From CALHVX01 sp039198065 (lineage in GTDB: Bacteria > Pseudomonadota > Gammaproteobacteria > Pseudomonadales > Azotimanducaceae), in NCBI GenBank assembly GCA_039198065.1, contig JBCCTU010000003.1:1-64000 (forward strand): a DNA stretch of 64,000 nucleotides, read 5' to 3'. A model generated the notes under the pieces. It ran no database searches and was not told the origin of the DNA. It saw nothing but the letters and a program-made list of their open reading frames with translations. The stretch's first letter is position 1. Each line of letters starts with the position of its first letter. Made by a program: the position numbers and the translations under genes. Shown piece by piece: positions 24,762 to 32,921 of the stretch.

Positions 24762-26312
24762 TTAGGTATCCGCGACGCTGACGCGATTGCGGCCGTGGTG
24801 TTTGGCGTCGTACAGAGCAACATCCGCACATTTCAACACCTGTTCCAGGCCCTTGGACTGGCGGCCCACGGTGGCGACCCCAATGCTTGCCGTGACTTGG
24901 AGAGCGGGGCCCGCGTCCTGCGGCGTGCGGGCCGTTTCGATGGCTTCCCGCAGACGATTCGCGAGCTGCAACGCGCCCGTGGCTTTGGTCTCTGGCAACA
25001 GCAGGGCGAACTCTTCTCCGCCGATACGCGCTGCAACGTCGGTGACCCGAGTGTGGCTCGCGGCGACGCGCGCCACGGTCCGTAGGACGCGGTCGCCCAT
25101 GTCGTGTCCGTAGCGGTCGTTGATCGATTTGAAGTGATCGAGATCGAACAGCAGGACGCTGAGCGCGCTGCCGTGGCGTCGGACTCGCTCCACTTCTTCG
25201 TCCAGCCGCCGCATAAACACCCGCCGATTGAATAGCTTAGTCAGCGCGTCGGTGTGGGCGATTTCTTCGAGCTCCTGCTGCATCGCTCGCAAACGCCGCT
25301 CCTGCTCCCGGCGCTGGGTGACGTCCCGAAACACGAGTACGGAGTCGAGCTCCGGTTCTTCCGGATTCAACGGTGACGTCGCGATTTCATAGGCCCGTTG
25401 CCCCAGGGTCAACTCGACCCGGCTGCGCTGCCGTTCGTTGCGCTGATCGAAGGGCAGGGTGGTGATGAGTTCCGTGATCTTTCGCCGATTGAGCTCAGCT
25501 TCACTCATGCCCACGATTGTGAGTCCAGAGGCGTTTGCATCGACCACAGTGCCGTCCGCATCCAGTACCAGGACGCCATCGGTGAAGGCATCGACGATCT
25601 GATCGCGGGCGACGCGGCGCCGGTTGAGAAGTCCGGTAGTTAGCATTCCGGCCTTGATGCAGACCGCGGCGAACGCCATGCCCAGCGTGTCCAGTTGCGC
25701 CCAGGGGTAGGGATTCCAGGGCATATGCGCAAGGATCGTAGCAGTGGCCGTGCCAAACATGGCGGTTAACACAAGGACCGCCGGTCGTACCGAAGTCGAT
25801 GCGCGGCATAAGTCGTATGCAAGTATCACCGTGGCGGCGACGATTAGGATCGCGTTGTAGCCGAGCTGGACGGTGTGCAATGGCCCGGTTTCGGCGATGA
25901 GAAACTGAGCGTCTGGCCGCGCTGCGACGCCGAAATCGGCCCAATAAAGCCTGTGCCAGGGATTGGTAAACGCCGCCAGAACCAGAAGCAGCGCGGGTGC
26001 TGCCAACGCGTTAATCAGCGGACGCACCCGTTGCAGGCCCTGCATGCCGTAGGCGAGGGCAAAGGTGAGCCACGCCAACGCGGTAATCGATCCACAGCAG
26101 GCGGAAATCATCAGCATCAGCTGACTGGCGGCAGCGCTGGTAAAGGCGAGGGCGAGCGCTTCGGCCACGGCCCAAACCATCGCTGTGGTGAGCATCAGCC
26201 GCAGCGCGTCGGTCCCCGGGACGGAACGGTCACTGCGCAGCTGCGCATAAACGCTGCCAAGGACGAGGCTGGCCAGCAGCGGCGGGGCCATCCAAACGGA
26301 GAGTTGCAGCAT
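24762..26312 (-). CDS. Membrane diguanylate cyclase (7TM-PAS-GGDEF)
   Basis: A 516-residue protein that should make cyclic di-GMP. The N-terminal ~220 residues form seven hydrophobic helices like the 7TM sensor found on histidine kinases. A PAS domain follows ('IVDAFTDGVLVLDADGTVVDANASGL'), then a short coil and a GGDEF domain with the active site GGEEF. An inhibitory RxxD motif ('RVTD') lies five residues before the active site, so product feedback is expected. Met 26312 starts the first helix. Convergent with the PAP2 gene; no phosphodiesterase is nearby. Confidence 0.92.
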   Translation of the reverse strand: MLQLSVWMAPPLLASLVLGSVYAQLRSDRSVPGTDALRLMLTTAMVWAVAEALALAFTSAAASQLMLMISACCGSITALAWLTFALAYGMQGLQRVRPLINALAAPALLLVLAAFTNPWHRLYWADFGVAARPDAQFLIAETGPLHTVQLGYNAILIVAATVILAYDLCRASTSVRPAVLVLTAMFGTATATILAHMPWNPYPWAQLDTLGMAFAAVCIKAGMLTTGLLNRRRVARDQIVDAFTDGVLVLDADGTVVDANASGLTIVGMSEAELNRRKITELITTLPFDQRNERQRSRVELTLGQRAYEIATSPLNPEEPELDSVLVFRDVTQRREQERRLRAMQQELEEIAHTDALTKLFNRRVFMRRLDEEVERVRRHGSALSVLLFDLDHFKSINDRYGHDMGDRVLRTVARVAASHTRVTDVAARIGGEEFALLLPETKATGALQLANRLREAIETARTPQDAGPALQVTASIGVATVGRQSKGLEQVLKCADVALYDAKHHGRNRVSVADT

Positions 26313-26509
26313 GGAGCGCAGACGATCCTGTTCGGGCGCAAGAGAGCAATGCGCAGTACCCTAGAGCACGGTGCGCGTTCGCAGAAGGGACGCGGCGCCA
26401 CCGAGTGACGCGCGTCACAGTCGCCTTGCTCACCGTTTCGAGTTGGCTCTGTGAGCCCGGGCTCCGCGGCCTGGAACTTCGCGGCACATCTGGCCAGAGA
26501 GGAGATCCA

Positions 26510-27316
26510 ATGAAGGCCCAGGGAGACTCAGACTCGGCGTCGTTGGCGGCGTCGCCGTCCACCGGTCAGGGAACGCGAGCGTTGGTACGGGCGCTCAAAC
26601 GGCTGCTAAAACGCAGCGGTGTGACCTATGCGGATGCGGCGCAGGCCTTGGAGCTGTCCGAGGCCAGCGTCAAACGGTTGTTTAGTGATGAGAGCTTTAC
26701 GCTCAAACGTATGGAAACACTCTGTGCCCTCGCCGGCGCCGAACTGGTTGATCTTGTCCGTTCTGTTGACGACGAGCGGGAGCGGGTTCGCGAGCTCACA
26801 GACGATCAGGAGCGCGAGCTTGCCGCTGACCTCGATTGCCTGGTGGTGGCGATCAGTGTGCTTAACCGGTACCGCTTTGAGGACGTGCTGGCTGAGTACG
26901 ATTTCTCGCCACCGGAGCTGCAGCGACTGTTTGTTCGTCTTGACCGGTTGGGGATCATCGAGCTGCTGCCGGAAAACCGCTATCGCATGCGCGTAGCTAG
27001 AGACTTTCGCTGGCGTCGAAACGGTCCGATTGAGCAACTTCTCGTGCGCAGCGTGCTGTCGAGTTTCCTGGACCGCAAGCTGTTGCAGGAAGAGTCGGCG
27101 TTCCGCTTCTGCTGGGGCACGCTGACGCCAGCGAGCGTCGGTATTTTTCGCAGCCGGCTTGCGGCTCTCGCCGATGAGTTCAACGCTGTTGCGGATCAGG
27201 ACGCACGACAGCCACTCGATGACCGCTCCGGTGCGGGCTTGCTACTCGCGCTACGTACCGACTGGTTTCCCGATGATCTCCGCGGCCGCCGGCGCCCAGC
27301 CACCGCCGCTCGCTGA
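26510..27316 (+). CDS. XRE-family (helix-turn-helix) transcriptional regulator
   Basis: A 268-residue regulator. Residues ~20-85 form a Cro/CI-type helix-turn-helix ('RLLKRSGVTYADAAQALELSEASVKRLFSDESFTLKRMETLCALAG'). The remaining ~180 residues contain a second winged-helix-like segment ('FSPPELQRLFVRLDRLGIIELLPENRYRMRV') and a C-terminal alpha/beta region of unknown ligand. Homologues of this layout are common in gammaproteobacteria, with unknown targets. ATG 26510 is preceded by 'agaggagat'; an upstream extension to 26405 is not supported. It is divergent from the diguanylate cyclase and 53 bases before the thiolase. Confidence 0.85.
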   Translation: MKAQGDSDSASLAASPSTGQGTRALVRALKRLLKRSGVTYADAAQALELSEASVKRLFSDESFTLKRMETLCALAGAELVDLVRSVDDERERVRELTDDQERELAADLDCLVVAISVLNRYRFEDVLAEYDFSPPELQRLFVRLDRLGIIELLPENRYRMRVARDFRWRRNGPIEQLLVRSVLSSFLDRKLLQEESAFRFCWGTLTPASVGIFRSRLAALADEFNAVADQDARQPLDDRSGAGLLLALRTDWFPDDLRGRRRPATAAR

Positions 27317-27369
27317 GCGCCGGTGTACACTTCGAGCCGTTGACACTTTCAGGAAGGAGGAGCCCCACC

Positions 27370-28611
27370 ATGTCAGAAGCGCGCGAAGCTTGGATCATCG
27401 ACGCAGCCCGTTCACCCCGAGGGCGGGGTAAACCGGAGGTCGGCAGTCTCAGCCACATGCATCCGCAGCGCTGTATGGCCCAGGTCCTCAATGGCCTCAA
27501 GGAAAAGGTCGGTTTTGAAGCTGAGCTGATCGAAGACGTGGTCCTCGGTTGCGGAACCGGCAGCGGCGACCATGCCCACGATATCGCTCGCATGTCGGTC
27601 CTCGATGCGGGTTGGCCGATCGACGTTACCGGCGTCACCCTCCATCGGTTCTGTGGCAGCGGCCAACAGGCGGTCAACTTCGCTGCTATGGGAGTCATGA
27701 GTGGTCAGCAGGAAGCGGTAATTGGCGGCGGGGTGGAATTCATGTCGCGCTACGCTCCGCTGCACGCAGACGGTTTCCACGCCAACAACGAGCACCTGCT
27801 CGCGCTGCACCCTCAGGTACCGCAGGGAATCTCAGCTGATCTGATTGCGACGGTAGAAGGGTTCTCGCGCAAGGACTGCGACGCGTACGCCGTGGAGAGT
27901 CAAACGCGAGCGCTTCGGTCGGTGGAGGCCGGATACTTCGAGGACTCGATCGTACCGATGTTCAACGACGACGGCTCGTTGGCTCTCGATCGCGACGAGC
28001 ATCTGCGACCGGGCACGACGCTTGAAAGTCTTGCTGGTCTGAAGCCGTCCTTTCTCGGTATGGCCGAAGCGCACGCCCCGGGGTTTCCCGCACCGTTCAA
28101 GACCATGGTCGCCGAGCGCTACCCCGATGCGGGCCCGCTCAGCCATGTGCACCACGCAGGCAACAGCTCAGGGGTCGTCGACGGCGCCAGTGCCGTGCTC
28201 GTAACCAGTCCGGAGTTTGCCCGGGCGCACGGTCTCAAACCTAAGGCGCGTATTCGCGCCATGGCGACCGCCGGGACAGAACCACTCATCATGTTGACGG
28301 CCCCTGCGCCAGCAGCCGAGCGATGCCTTAAGAAAGCCAAGATGAGCATTAACGACATCGATCTGTTCGAGATCAACGAGGCGTTTGCCTCGGTCGTTCT
28401 CAAGTTCATGAAGGACCTCGACGTGTCCCACGACAAGCTCAACATCGACGGTGGTGCTATTGCCCTCGGTCACCCCATCGGGGCAACGGGTGGCATGCTC
28501 ATCGGCACGGCCGTTGAACAGCTGCAGCGGGAGGACCGCAGTACCGCGCTGGTCGCCATGTGCACGGGCGGTGGTATGGGAACCGCGACGATAATCGAAC
28601 GGCTCAACTAA
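27370..28611 (+). CDS. Acetyl-CoA C-acyltransferase (thiolase)
   Basis: A 413-residue thiolase that cleaves 3-ketoacyl-CoA with CoA, or condenses acyl-CoAs. The nucleophilic Cys is in 'HRFCGSGQQAVN', the 'NEAFA' motif is intact, the catalytic His is in 'GGAIALGHPIGATGG' and the second Cys in 'CTGGGMGTATIIER'. The set resembles beta-oxidation thiolases (FadA/FadI-like). The expected partner, a FadB/FadJ-type hydratase-dehydrogenase, is not adjacent. A strong 'aggaaggagg' site supports ATG 27370. It ends 8 bases before the convergent coiled-coil gene. Confidence 0.95.
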   Translation: MSEAREAWIIDAARSPRGRGKPEVGSLSHMHPQRCMAQVLNGLKEKVGFEAELIEDVVLGCGTGSGDHAHDIARMSVLDAGWPIDVTGVTLHRFCGSGQQAVNFAAMGVMSGQQEAVIGGGVEFMSRYAPLHADGFHANNEHLLALHPQVPQGISADLIATVEGFSRKDCDAYAVESQTRALRSVEAGYFEDSIVPMFNDDGSLALDRDEHLRPGTTLESLAGLKPSFLGMAEAHAPGFPAPFKTMVAERYPDAGPLSHVHHAGNSSGVVDGASAVLVTSPEFARAHGLKPKARIRAMATAGTEPLIMLTAPAPAAERCLKKAKMSINDIDLFEINEAFASVVLKFMKDLDVSHDKLNIDGGAIALGHPIGATGGMLIGTAVEQLQREDRSTALVAMCTGGGMGTATIIERLN

Positions 28612-28619
28612 CGATGGGT

Positions 28620-29249
28620 TTAGTCGGTCGTTTGCGGCCCCGGCGCGACGCTGCTTGCAGCGTCGCGCAGCGGCTCAGGCGTGCGCCGATCTGCGGCCTG
28701 CGGCAACCGGCGTGGGGTGCTGCTGTCGCCAAGGGGCGCTAGGGGTTGCTCGTCCGCTTCGCGGAGCTCTGCATCGATTACCGCTAGCCCGTCGTTGAGC
28801 TCTCGTTGGAGCAGGCTGAGTTTCTCGGTTCGTCGTTCGATGCCGTCCTGCAGGCAGAGTAAACGCTGCTTCCATTCCGTAATCGCGCGTTCTTGAGCCT
28901 CAATTTTCTGATCAAGCTGTGCCTGCTCGCGTTTGAGCGTAAGTGCTTCGTCCCACCGTTGATTGAGTTCGTTGTTCATGTCCGTGTAGGTCGTGCGACG
29001 AACTTTCACTTCGCTACGCAGGAGAGCGTTTTGTTGACGCGTAGAGGCGATTCGAACCTGCAGATCCGCGATTCCGAACCCTAAGTGGTTTGAGCGGTTG
29101 TTGAGTTCGGTGCGGTCGAGTCTGCTGCGGGTCAGTTCGTCGCTGCGCTGCGCACGTCGTAGGTCGTTCCAAAACGCACCGACCAGCGTGCCCAGAGCGA
29201 GGCACGCGCTGCACCAAGCCAACAACACAAGTGTGTCGGGATCCCCCAT
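28620..29249 (-). CDS. Membrane-anchored coiled-coil protein, function unknown
   Basis: A 209-residue protein with one N-terminal membrane helix ('TLVLLAWCSACLALGTLVGAFW'), then about 130 residues of charged heptad-like sequence forming a long coiled coil ('ALTLKREQAQLDQKIEAQERAITEWKQRL'), then a Pro/Arg-rich tail. I recognise no family; the layout suggests a structural or tethering role. The last ~10 codons lie inside a 12-bp inverted repeat (28643-28668), which fits a terminator overlapping the gene's end. The palindrome at 29304-29318 lies just upstream of its start. Confidence 0.65.
   Translation of the reverse strand: MGDPDTLVLLAWCSACLALGTLVGAFWNDLRRAQRSDELTRSRLDRTELNNRSNHLGFGIADLQVRIASTRQQNALLRSEVKVRRTTYTDMNNELNQRWDEALTLKREQAQLDQKIEAQERAITEWKQRLLCLQDGIERRTEKLSLLQRELNDGLAVIDAELREADEQPLAPLGDSSTPRRLPQAADRRTPEPLRDAASSVAPGPQTTD
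28643..28668. terminator. 12-bp perfect inverted repeat between convergent genes
   Basis: GCGCGACGCTGC and GCAGCGTCGCGC are separated by only TT. It lies inside the last codons of the minus-strand coiled-coil gene and 32 bases after the thiolase stop, a place suited to a bidirectional terminator, though no T-tract is present on either strand. Confidence 0.45.
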
Positions 29250-29303
29250 GGTGTTCTCAAGTCCGGCAATCTGCGTATGTCAAGAACGGTACCAGCTCGA
29301 ACC

Positions 29304-29318
29304 CGGGGAAATTCCCCG
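29304..29318. promoter_or_regulatory. 15-bp palindrome, possible operator
   Basis: CGGGGAA-A-TTCCCCG is a perfect palindrome in the 121-base gap upstream of the coiled-coil gene, 55-69 bases before its start. Such symmetric short sites are typical of dimeric repressor operators, but no regulator can be assigned. Confidence 0.35.
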
Positions 29319-29370
29319 CGTTGTCCTGAGAATTGTAAGCGGGATGCCGAGGCTGGACGTGCTCTGCGGG

Positions 29371-30243
29371 TTAGCGCGGTACGGATCCGGCCGTGGTCGT
29401 TCGGTGCATGACGCGCTCGTAGCCATCATAGCCGGCGGTGGCGCAGTGCTGGACGCTGCGGTTGTCCCAGATCACCAACATGTTGGCTTCCCAGCGGTGC
29501 TGGTACACATACTCAGGCTGAGTTGCATGGCGGCATAGCCGCTCAATGAGAGCGTCGCCCCGAGGTCCGGGTAACTCGCGAATGCCAACGGTGTACACAC
29601 CATTGATCCAAAGGGCCTTGCGACCCGATTCGGGGTGGGTACGAACGACCGGGTGGGTTTGGGTAGCGTACGCGCTCGGGTCGGTTTTGATCGCCATCGC
29701 GCGCGGAGCCTGGTCCGTTGCGAAGTATCCGGTGGGGCTATAGGAGCGGCGGGCGCTGTGAATCGCTGTGAGTCCTTCGAGGGTGCACTGTTCCTCGGCA
29801 GGTAGCGCGTCGTAGGCTCGAAAGCCGTCAGCGAACCAGGTGTCGCCACCGCGGGGTGGTACGACCTTGCTGAGCAACAGGGTGGCCGCCGGCGGCTGCG
29901 CTTTGAACGACCAGTCGGAGTGCCAGGAGACGCCGAATGGACTGGCTGCTTCGTTGCGGGCGCGACGAATCTCCACGACCCGCGGATGACGCTGGCTTGG
30001 AGTCAGGTAGGGCTCCGAGCCGCAGGGGCCGAATGCCTGGGTGACGCGGACCAGGCCGTCCTCGTCGAGGTTCTGATCCGGGAACACGAGCACCTGGTAG
30101 CGCAGCCAGAGGTCCCGCAAGCGCTCGAAGAGGGCGCCGCTATCCTGCCCGCTGTGCGTGCTCACCGCCGTCGCGGTGTTTAAATCAACGCCGTCGATGC
30201 GCGCGCCGAACGAGTTTGGTTGCGGGTCAACGCGTAATGCCAT
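29371..30243 (-). CDS. TauD/TfdA-family Fe(II)/2-oxoglutarate dioxygenase
   Basis: A 290-residue dioxygenase of the TauD/TfdA family, which uses Fe(II), 2-oxoglutarate and O2 to hydroxylate small substrates. The iron triad is visible: His108 and Asp110 in 'WHSDWSF' and His280 in 'MHRTT', with the 2-oxoglutarate-binding Arg expected in the C-terminal segment. Substrate is unknown; no taurine or sulfonate transport genes are adjacent. Met 30243 fits the family N-terminus ('FGARIDGVDL'). The start is 7 bases after the small membrane protein gene on the same strand, so they are likely co-transcribed. Confidence 0.9.
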   Translation of the reverse strand: MALRVDPQPNSFGARIDGVDLNTATAVSTHSGQDSGALFERLRDLWLRYQVLVFPDQNLDEDGLVRVTQAFGPCGSEPYLTPSQRHPRVVEIRRARNEAASPFGVSWHSDWSFKAQPPAATLLLSKVVPPRGGDTWFADGFRAYDALPAEEQCTLEGLTAIHSARRSYSPTGYFATDQAPRAMAIKTDPSAYATQTHPVVRTHPESGRKALWINGVYTVGIRELPGPRGDALIERLCRHATQPEYVYQHRWEANMLVIWDNRSVQHCATAGYDGYERVMHRTTTAGSVPR

Positions 30244-30250
30244 GCGTCGC

Positions 30251-30448
30251 TCAGGTTTCCAGATACTGGTAAAACAGAAACCCCAGCACGGTGGCGACCA
30301 GGGCTCCGCCAATGAACAGCAGCAGAAAGACGGTGCGATCCCGCTCCCCTTCGCTCACATCGCCTCGCGACCGAAGTCGGCTCCCGAGAACGACGACTAG
30401 GGCGAAAATGAGGAGCGGTACGCCGTATTGCAGAAAGTAGCGGGTCAT
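30251..30448 (-). CDS. Small two-helix membrane protein
   Basis: A 65-residue protein with two hydrophobic helices ('FLQYGVPLLIFALVVVLGSRL' region and 'TVFLLLFIGGALVATVLGFLFY') joined by a charged loop 'RSRGDVSEGERDR'. No family recognised. Met 30448 is preferred to the longer frame from 30499, since the hydrophobic part begins four residues later. It lies directly upstream of the TauD-like gene on the same strand, and overlaps nothing on the other strand. Confidence 0.55.
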   Translation of the reverse strand: MTRYFLQYGVPLLIFALVVVLGSRLRSRGDVSEGERDRTVFLLLFIGGALVATVLGFLFYQYLET

Positions 30449-30519
30449 GACGCGGTGTCTCTTGCTCTCCAGGACGTGCTCTCGTGGGCACTCGATCAAG
30501 TGCCGCTTTGGGTTTCGCG

Positions 30520-31989
30520 ATGGATGCGCTGAGTATGCCTGATCTGCAGCAGCACTGGCTTGCTTTCGCAGTACTCGGCGTCTACGGGGTATGGTTGGTC
30601 CGCAATGCCCGCGTCGGCGCCGATCGCGTCAGTGGTCTCGAGGAGTACACGGTCGGCGGGCGCTCGTTCGGCGGTTTTGCAATCGGCATGTCGTATTTCG
30701 CAACCTACGCCAGCACCAACAGCTACATTGGTAACGCCGGTAAGGGCTACGACTACGGTGTACCTTGGCTTGTCCTGCCGACTGCGATCCTGCTGTTTAC
30801 CTGGCTATCCTGGCGCGTGGTTGCGCCACGCATGCGCGCTCTCTCTAGGGTTGATGGCTCGCTGACGTTGCCGGAGTTTTTCGGTCACCGCTTTCCCAGT
30901 GACTCGCTCGTGCTCCGGCGCTTGACGGCGATCGTCATTCTCGTGTCCTCGATGCTTTACCTGCTGGCCGTGTTCAAGGGAACGGGGCACTTGTTCCAGC
31001 TGTTTCTCGGATTATCGTATACAGCGGCCATTGCCCTGGCGCTGCTGCTCGTGGTGGCCTACACGGCACTTGGTGGGTTCCATTCGGTGGTCCGCACGGA
31101 CGTGCTCCAGGGGGCGCTAATGCTTGTCGGCTCGGTTGTGATCGGCGCCGGAGTGCTCCGTGCCGCCGGCGGACCCGTCGCATTCGATGCCTTGCGTACG
31201 GAGCCGGCAACGCAGCATCTGTTCCGCTGGGATGCGGGGGCACCGTTTGCCGTGGTGCTCGGCATTGGTATCGCCGGCGCGATGAAGCTGCTCGTCGACC
31301 CCCGGCAGACGTCGCGTTTTTTTGCCCTGAAGGACGATCACAGCACCCGGCTCGGGATGCTCATCGCCGCCGCTGGTCTCGGGGTCATTTTGTTTTCGCT
31401 GGTACCCGTGGGCTTGCTCGCTCATCGTCTGCTGCCCCCGGTAACGGACACGGACCTGATTGTGCCAACGCTGCTGGCAACCGATACCTACTTTGCCTGG
31501 TGGGTCCGAGAGCTGTTGATGGTCGCTATCCTGTCAGCGGCGCTGTCGTCGCTCGACAGCGTGTTGCTGGTGGCCGCATCGGTTGCGTATCGAGACGTGC
31601 TCGAGCCGCTGCTGACGACCCGCGATGAGCGCCTCGCCCTGCGTGCAACCCGGCTGTGCGTGCTGGCTTTCGCGCTGCTTGCTGCAGCGCTGGCGTTACG
31701 GCCACCCGCGGGTATCGTCGAGCTGACGACGTTTTCCGGCAGCCTTTACGCCGCCTGTTTTCTGGCGCCGACCCTGTTCGGGTTGTATTGGTCCCGGGGT
31801 AACGCCAACGCCGCTGTCGCTGCCATGGTAAGCGGTATTGCCACGCTGTTGATCTGGCGTGGAGCCGGTTTGTCCGCCGTGCTACACGAAGTGTTTCCGG
31901 CGCTCGGGGTGAGCTTGTTCAGCTACTGTTTGTGGGCGCTGCGTACCTCACCGGCACGTTCTTCACTGAGCCGATCCGGTTCGAAATAG
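30520..31989 (+). CDS. Sodium:solute symporter (SSS family)
   Basis: A protein of about 489 residues with roughly 13 membrane helices. 'EEYTVGGRSFGGFAIGMSYFATYASTNSYIG' near the N-terminus and the later 'TALGGFHSVVRTDVLQGALM' are SSS-family signatures (PutP/PanF-like). It should use the sodium gradient to import a solute; which one is not evident. The start could be ATG 30520, ATG 30535 or GTG 30484. Its last 67 bases overlap the end of the convergent alpha-E gene, an unusually long tail-to-tail overlap. Confidence 0.9.
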   Translation: MDALSMPDLQQHWLAFAVLGVYGVWLVRNARVGADRVSGLEEYTVGGRSFGGFAIGMSYFATYASTNSYIGNAGKGYDYGVPWLVLPTAILLFTWLSWRVVAPRMRALSRVDGSLTLPEFFGHRFPSDSLVLRRLTAIVILVSSMLYLLAVFKGTGHLFQLFLGLSYTAAIALALLLVVAYTALGGFHSVVRTDVLQGALMLVGSVVIGAGVLRAAGGPVAFDALRTEPATQHLFRWDAGAPFAVVLGIGIAGAMKLLVDPRQTSRFFALKDDHSTRLGMLIAAAGLGVILFSLVPVGLLAHRLLPPVTDTDLIVPTLLATDTYFAWWVRELLMVAILSAALSSLDSVLLVAASVAYRDVLEPLLTTRDERLALRATRLCVLAFALLAAALALRPPAGIVELTTFSGSLYAACFLAPTLFGLYWSRGNANAAVAAMVSGIATLLIWRGAGLSAVLHEVFPALGVSLFSYCLWALRTSPARSSLSRSGSK

Positions 31990-32921
31990 GTTCTGGTGAG
32001 CTTATCGTGCAGCTGTGCCAGCTGTTCCTGCCAGTCGTCGACGAGGGCACTGGCTTCTTCGTTGGTCAGCGCGTCGATATCGAGGGACTTAACGGCGCGT
32101 CGAATCGGTGCCAGGGTGCGGGTGGAGGCCGTTGGGCGTGGCAGCGAGCGCAGGCTTTGCTGCAGTGAGGTCACGCAGTACTGGAGCGAGCTCGGCAGCG
32201 CCGGGTTACGCAACAGGAAATCGAGTACCGTCGCCTGGCTGATCGGCTCCTGGTAGCAGCGTCGATAGTTCTGCTCTGCGCCTCTACTGCGCAGCACCAT
32301 GCGCCAGCGAAGCTCTGCGAAGGCATCAAGTTCCTCAAGCGGGCCGTAGCCCGTGCTGGCACCCAGGTCGATGACCCGCGTGGTCATATCGGCGCGTTCG
32401 ACGAAGACACCGAGGCGGTAGAAGCGCCAGACATCGTCGTGGAGCATGTTGCCGGACAAAAAACCATCGGTTCGCAACGCGACTTCGATGGCCGCCGCCA
32501 GTCCGTCGGTTCGCCGGCTGCGGGACAGAGGTTCGGTCAGACTCTCGCGGCATTCCAACAGCAGTTCGTTGACGTACTCGTAGGCCACGCGGGGGATCAC
32601 GCCCTGCAGCGTCCGGGCGTTTTCTCGTGCGTTAGAGGCGCTTTGGAGCAGCGAGCCGGCATTCCGCTGGTCGTTGATCAGCCAACGGCACACGGCGCGT
32701 TCGCTGGATTCGTCGTAGTGTTCGCTGAAGTGTTCGCGCGTACCCGTGATGTCAATAAGCGTCGACCACAGCGCCGGCGTACGGAGCGGTAGATCGATAA
32801 TCAATCGCGAAAATGACAGCAGCAGATTGGCGGAGTTTTCAACTCGCTCTAGATAACGGCCCAGCCAGTAGGCGCGTTCTGCGGTTTTCGACAGAGTCTG
32901 GCCAACGATCGCTTCAGTCAT
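31923..32921 (-). CDS. Alpha-E domain protein (DUF403)
   Basis: A 332-residue all-helical protein of the alpha-E family, recognised by 'LSKTAERAYWLGRYLERVENSANLL' at the N-terminus. Alpha-E proteins are almost always encoded beside circularly permuted ATP-grasp enzymes, often with a transglutaminase-like gene, and have been proposed to act in a peptide-ligation or amide-forming system; the product is not known. ATG 32921 overlaps the end of the ATP-grasp gene by 8 bases, so the two are translationally coupled. The 3' end overlaps the symporter gene by 67 bases. Confidence 0.9.
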   Translation of the reverse strand: MTEAIVGQTLSKTAERAYWLGRYLERVENSANLLLSFSRLIIDLPLRTPALWSTLIDITGTREHFSEHYDESSERAVCRWLINDQRNAGSLLQSASNARENARTLQGVIPRVAYEYVNELLLECRESLTEPLSRSRRTDGLAAAIEVALRTDGFLSGNMLHDDVWRFYRLGVFVERADMTTRVIDLGASTGYGPLEELDAFAELRWRMVLRSRGAEQNYRRCYQEPISQATVLDFLLRNPALPSSLQYCVTSLQQSLRSLPRPTASTRTLAPIRRAVKSLDIDALTNEEASALVDDWQEQLAQLHDKLTRTYFEPDRLSEERAGEVRSAHKQ

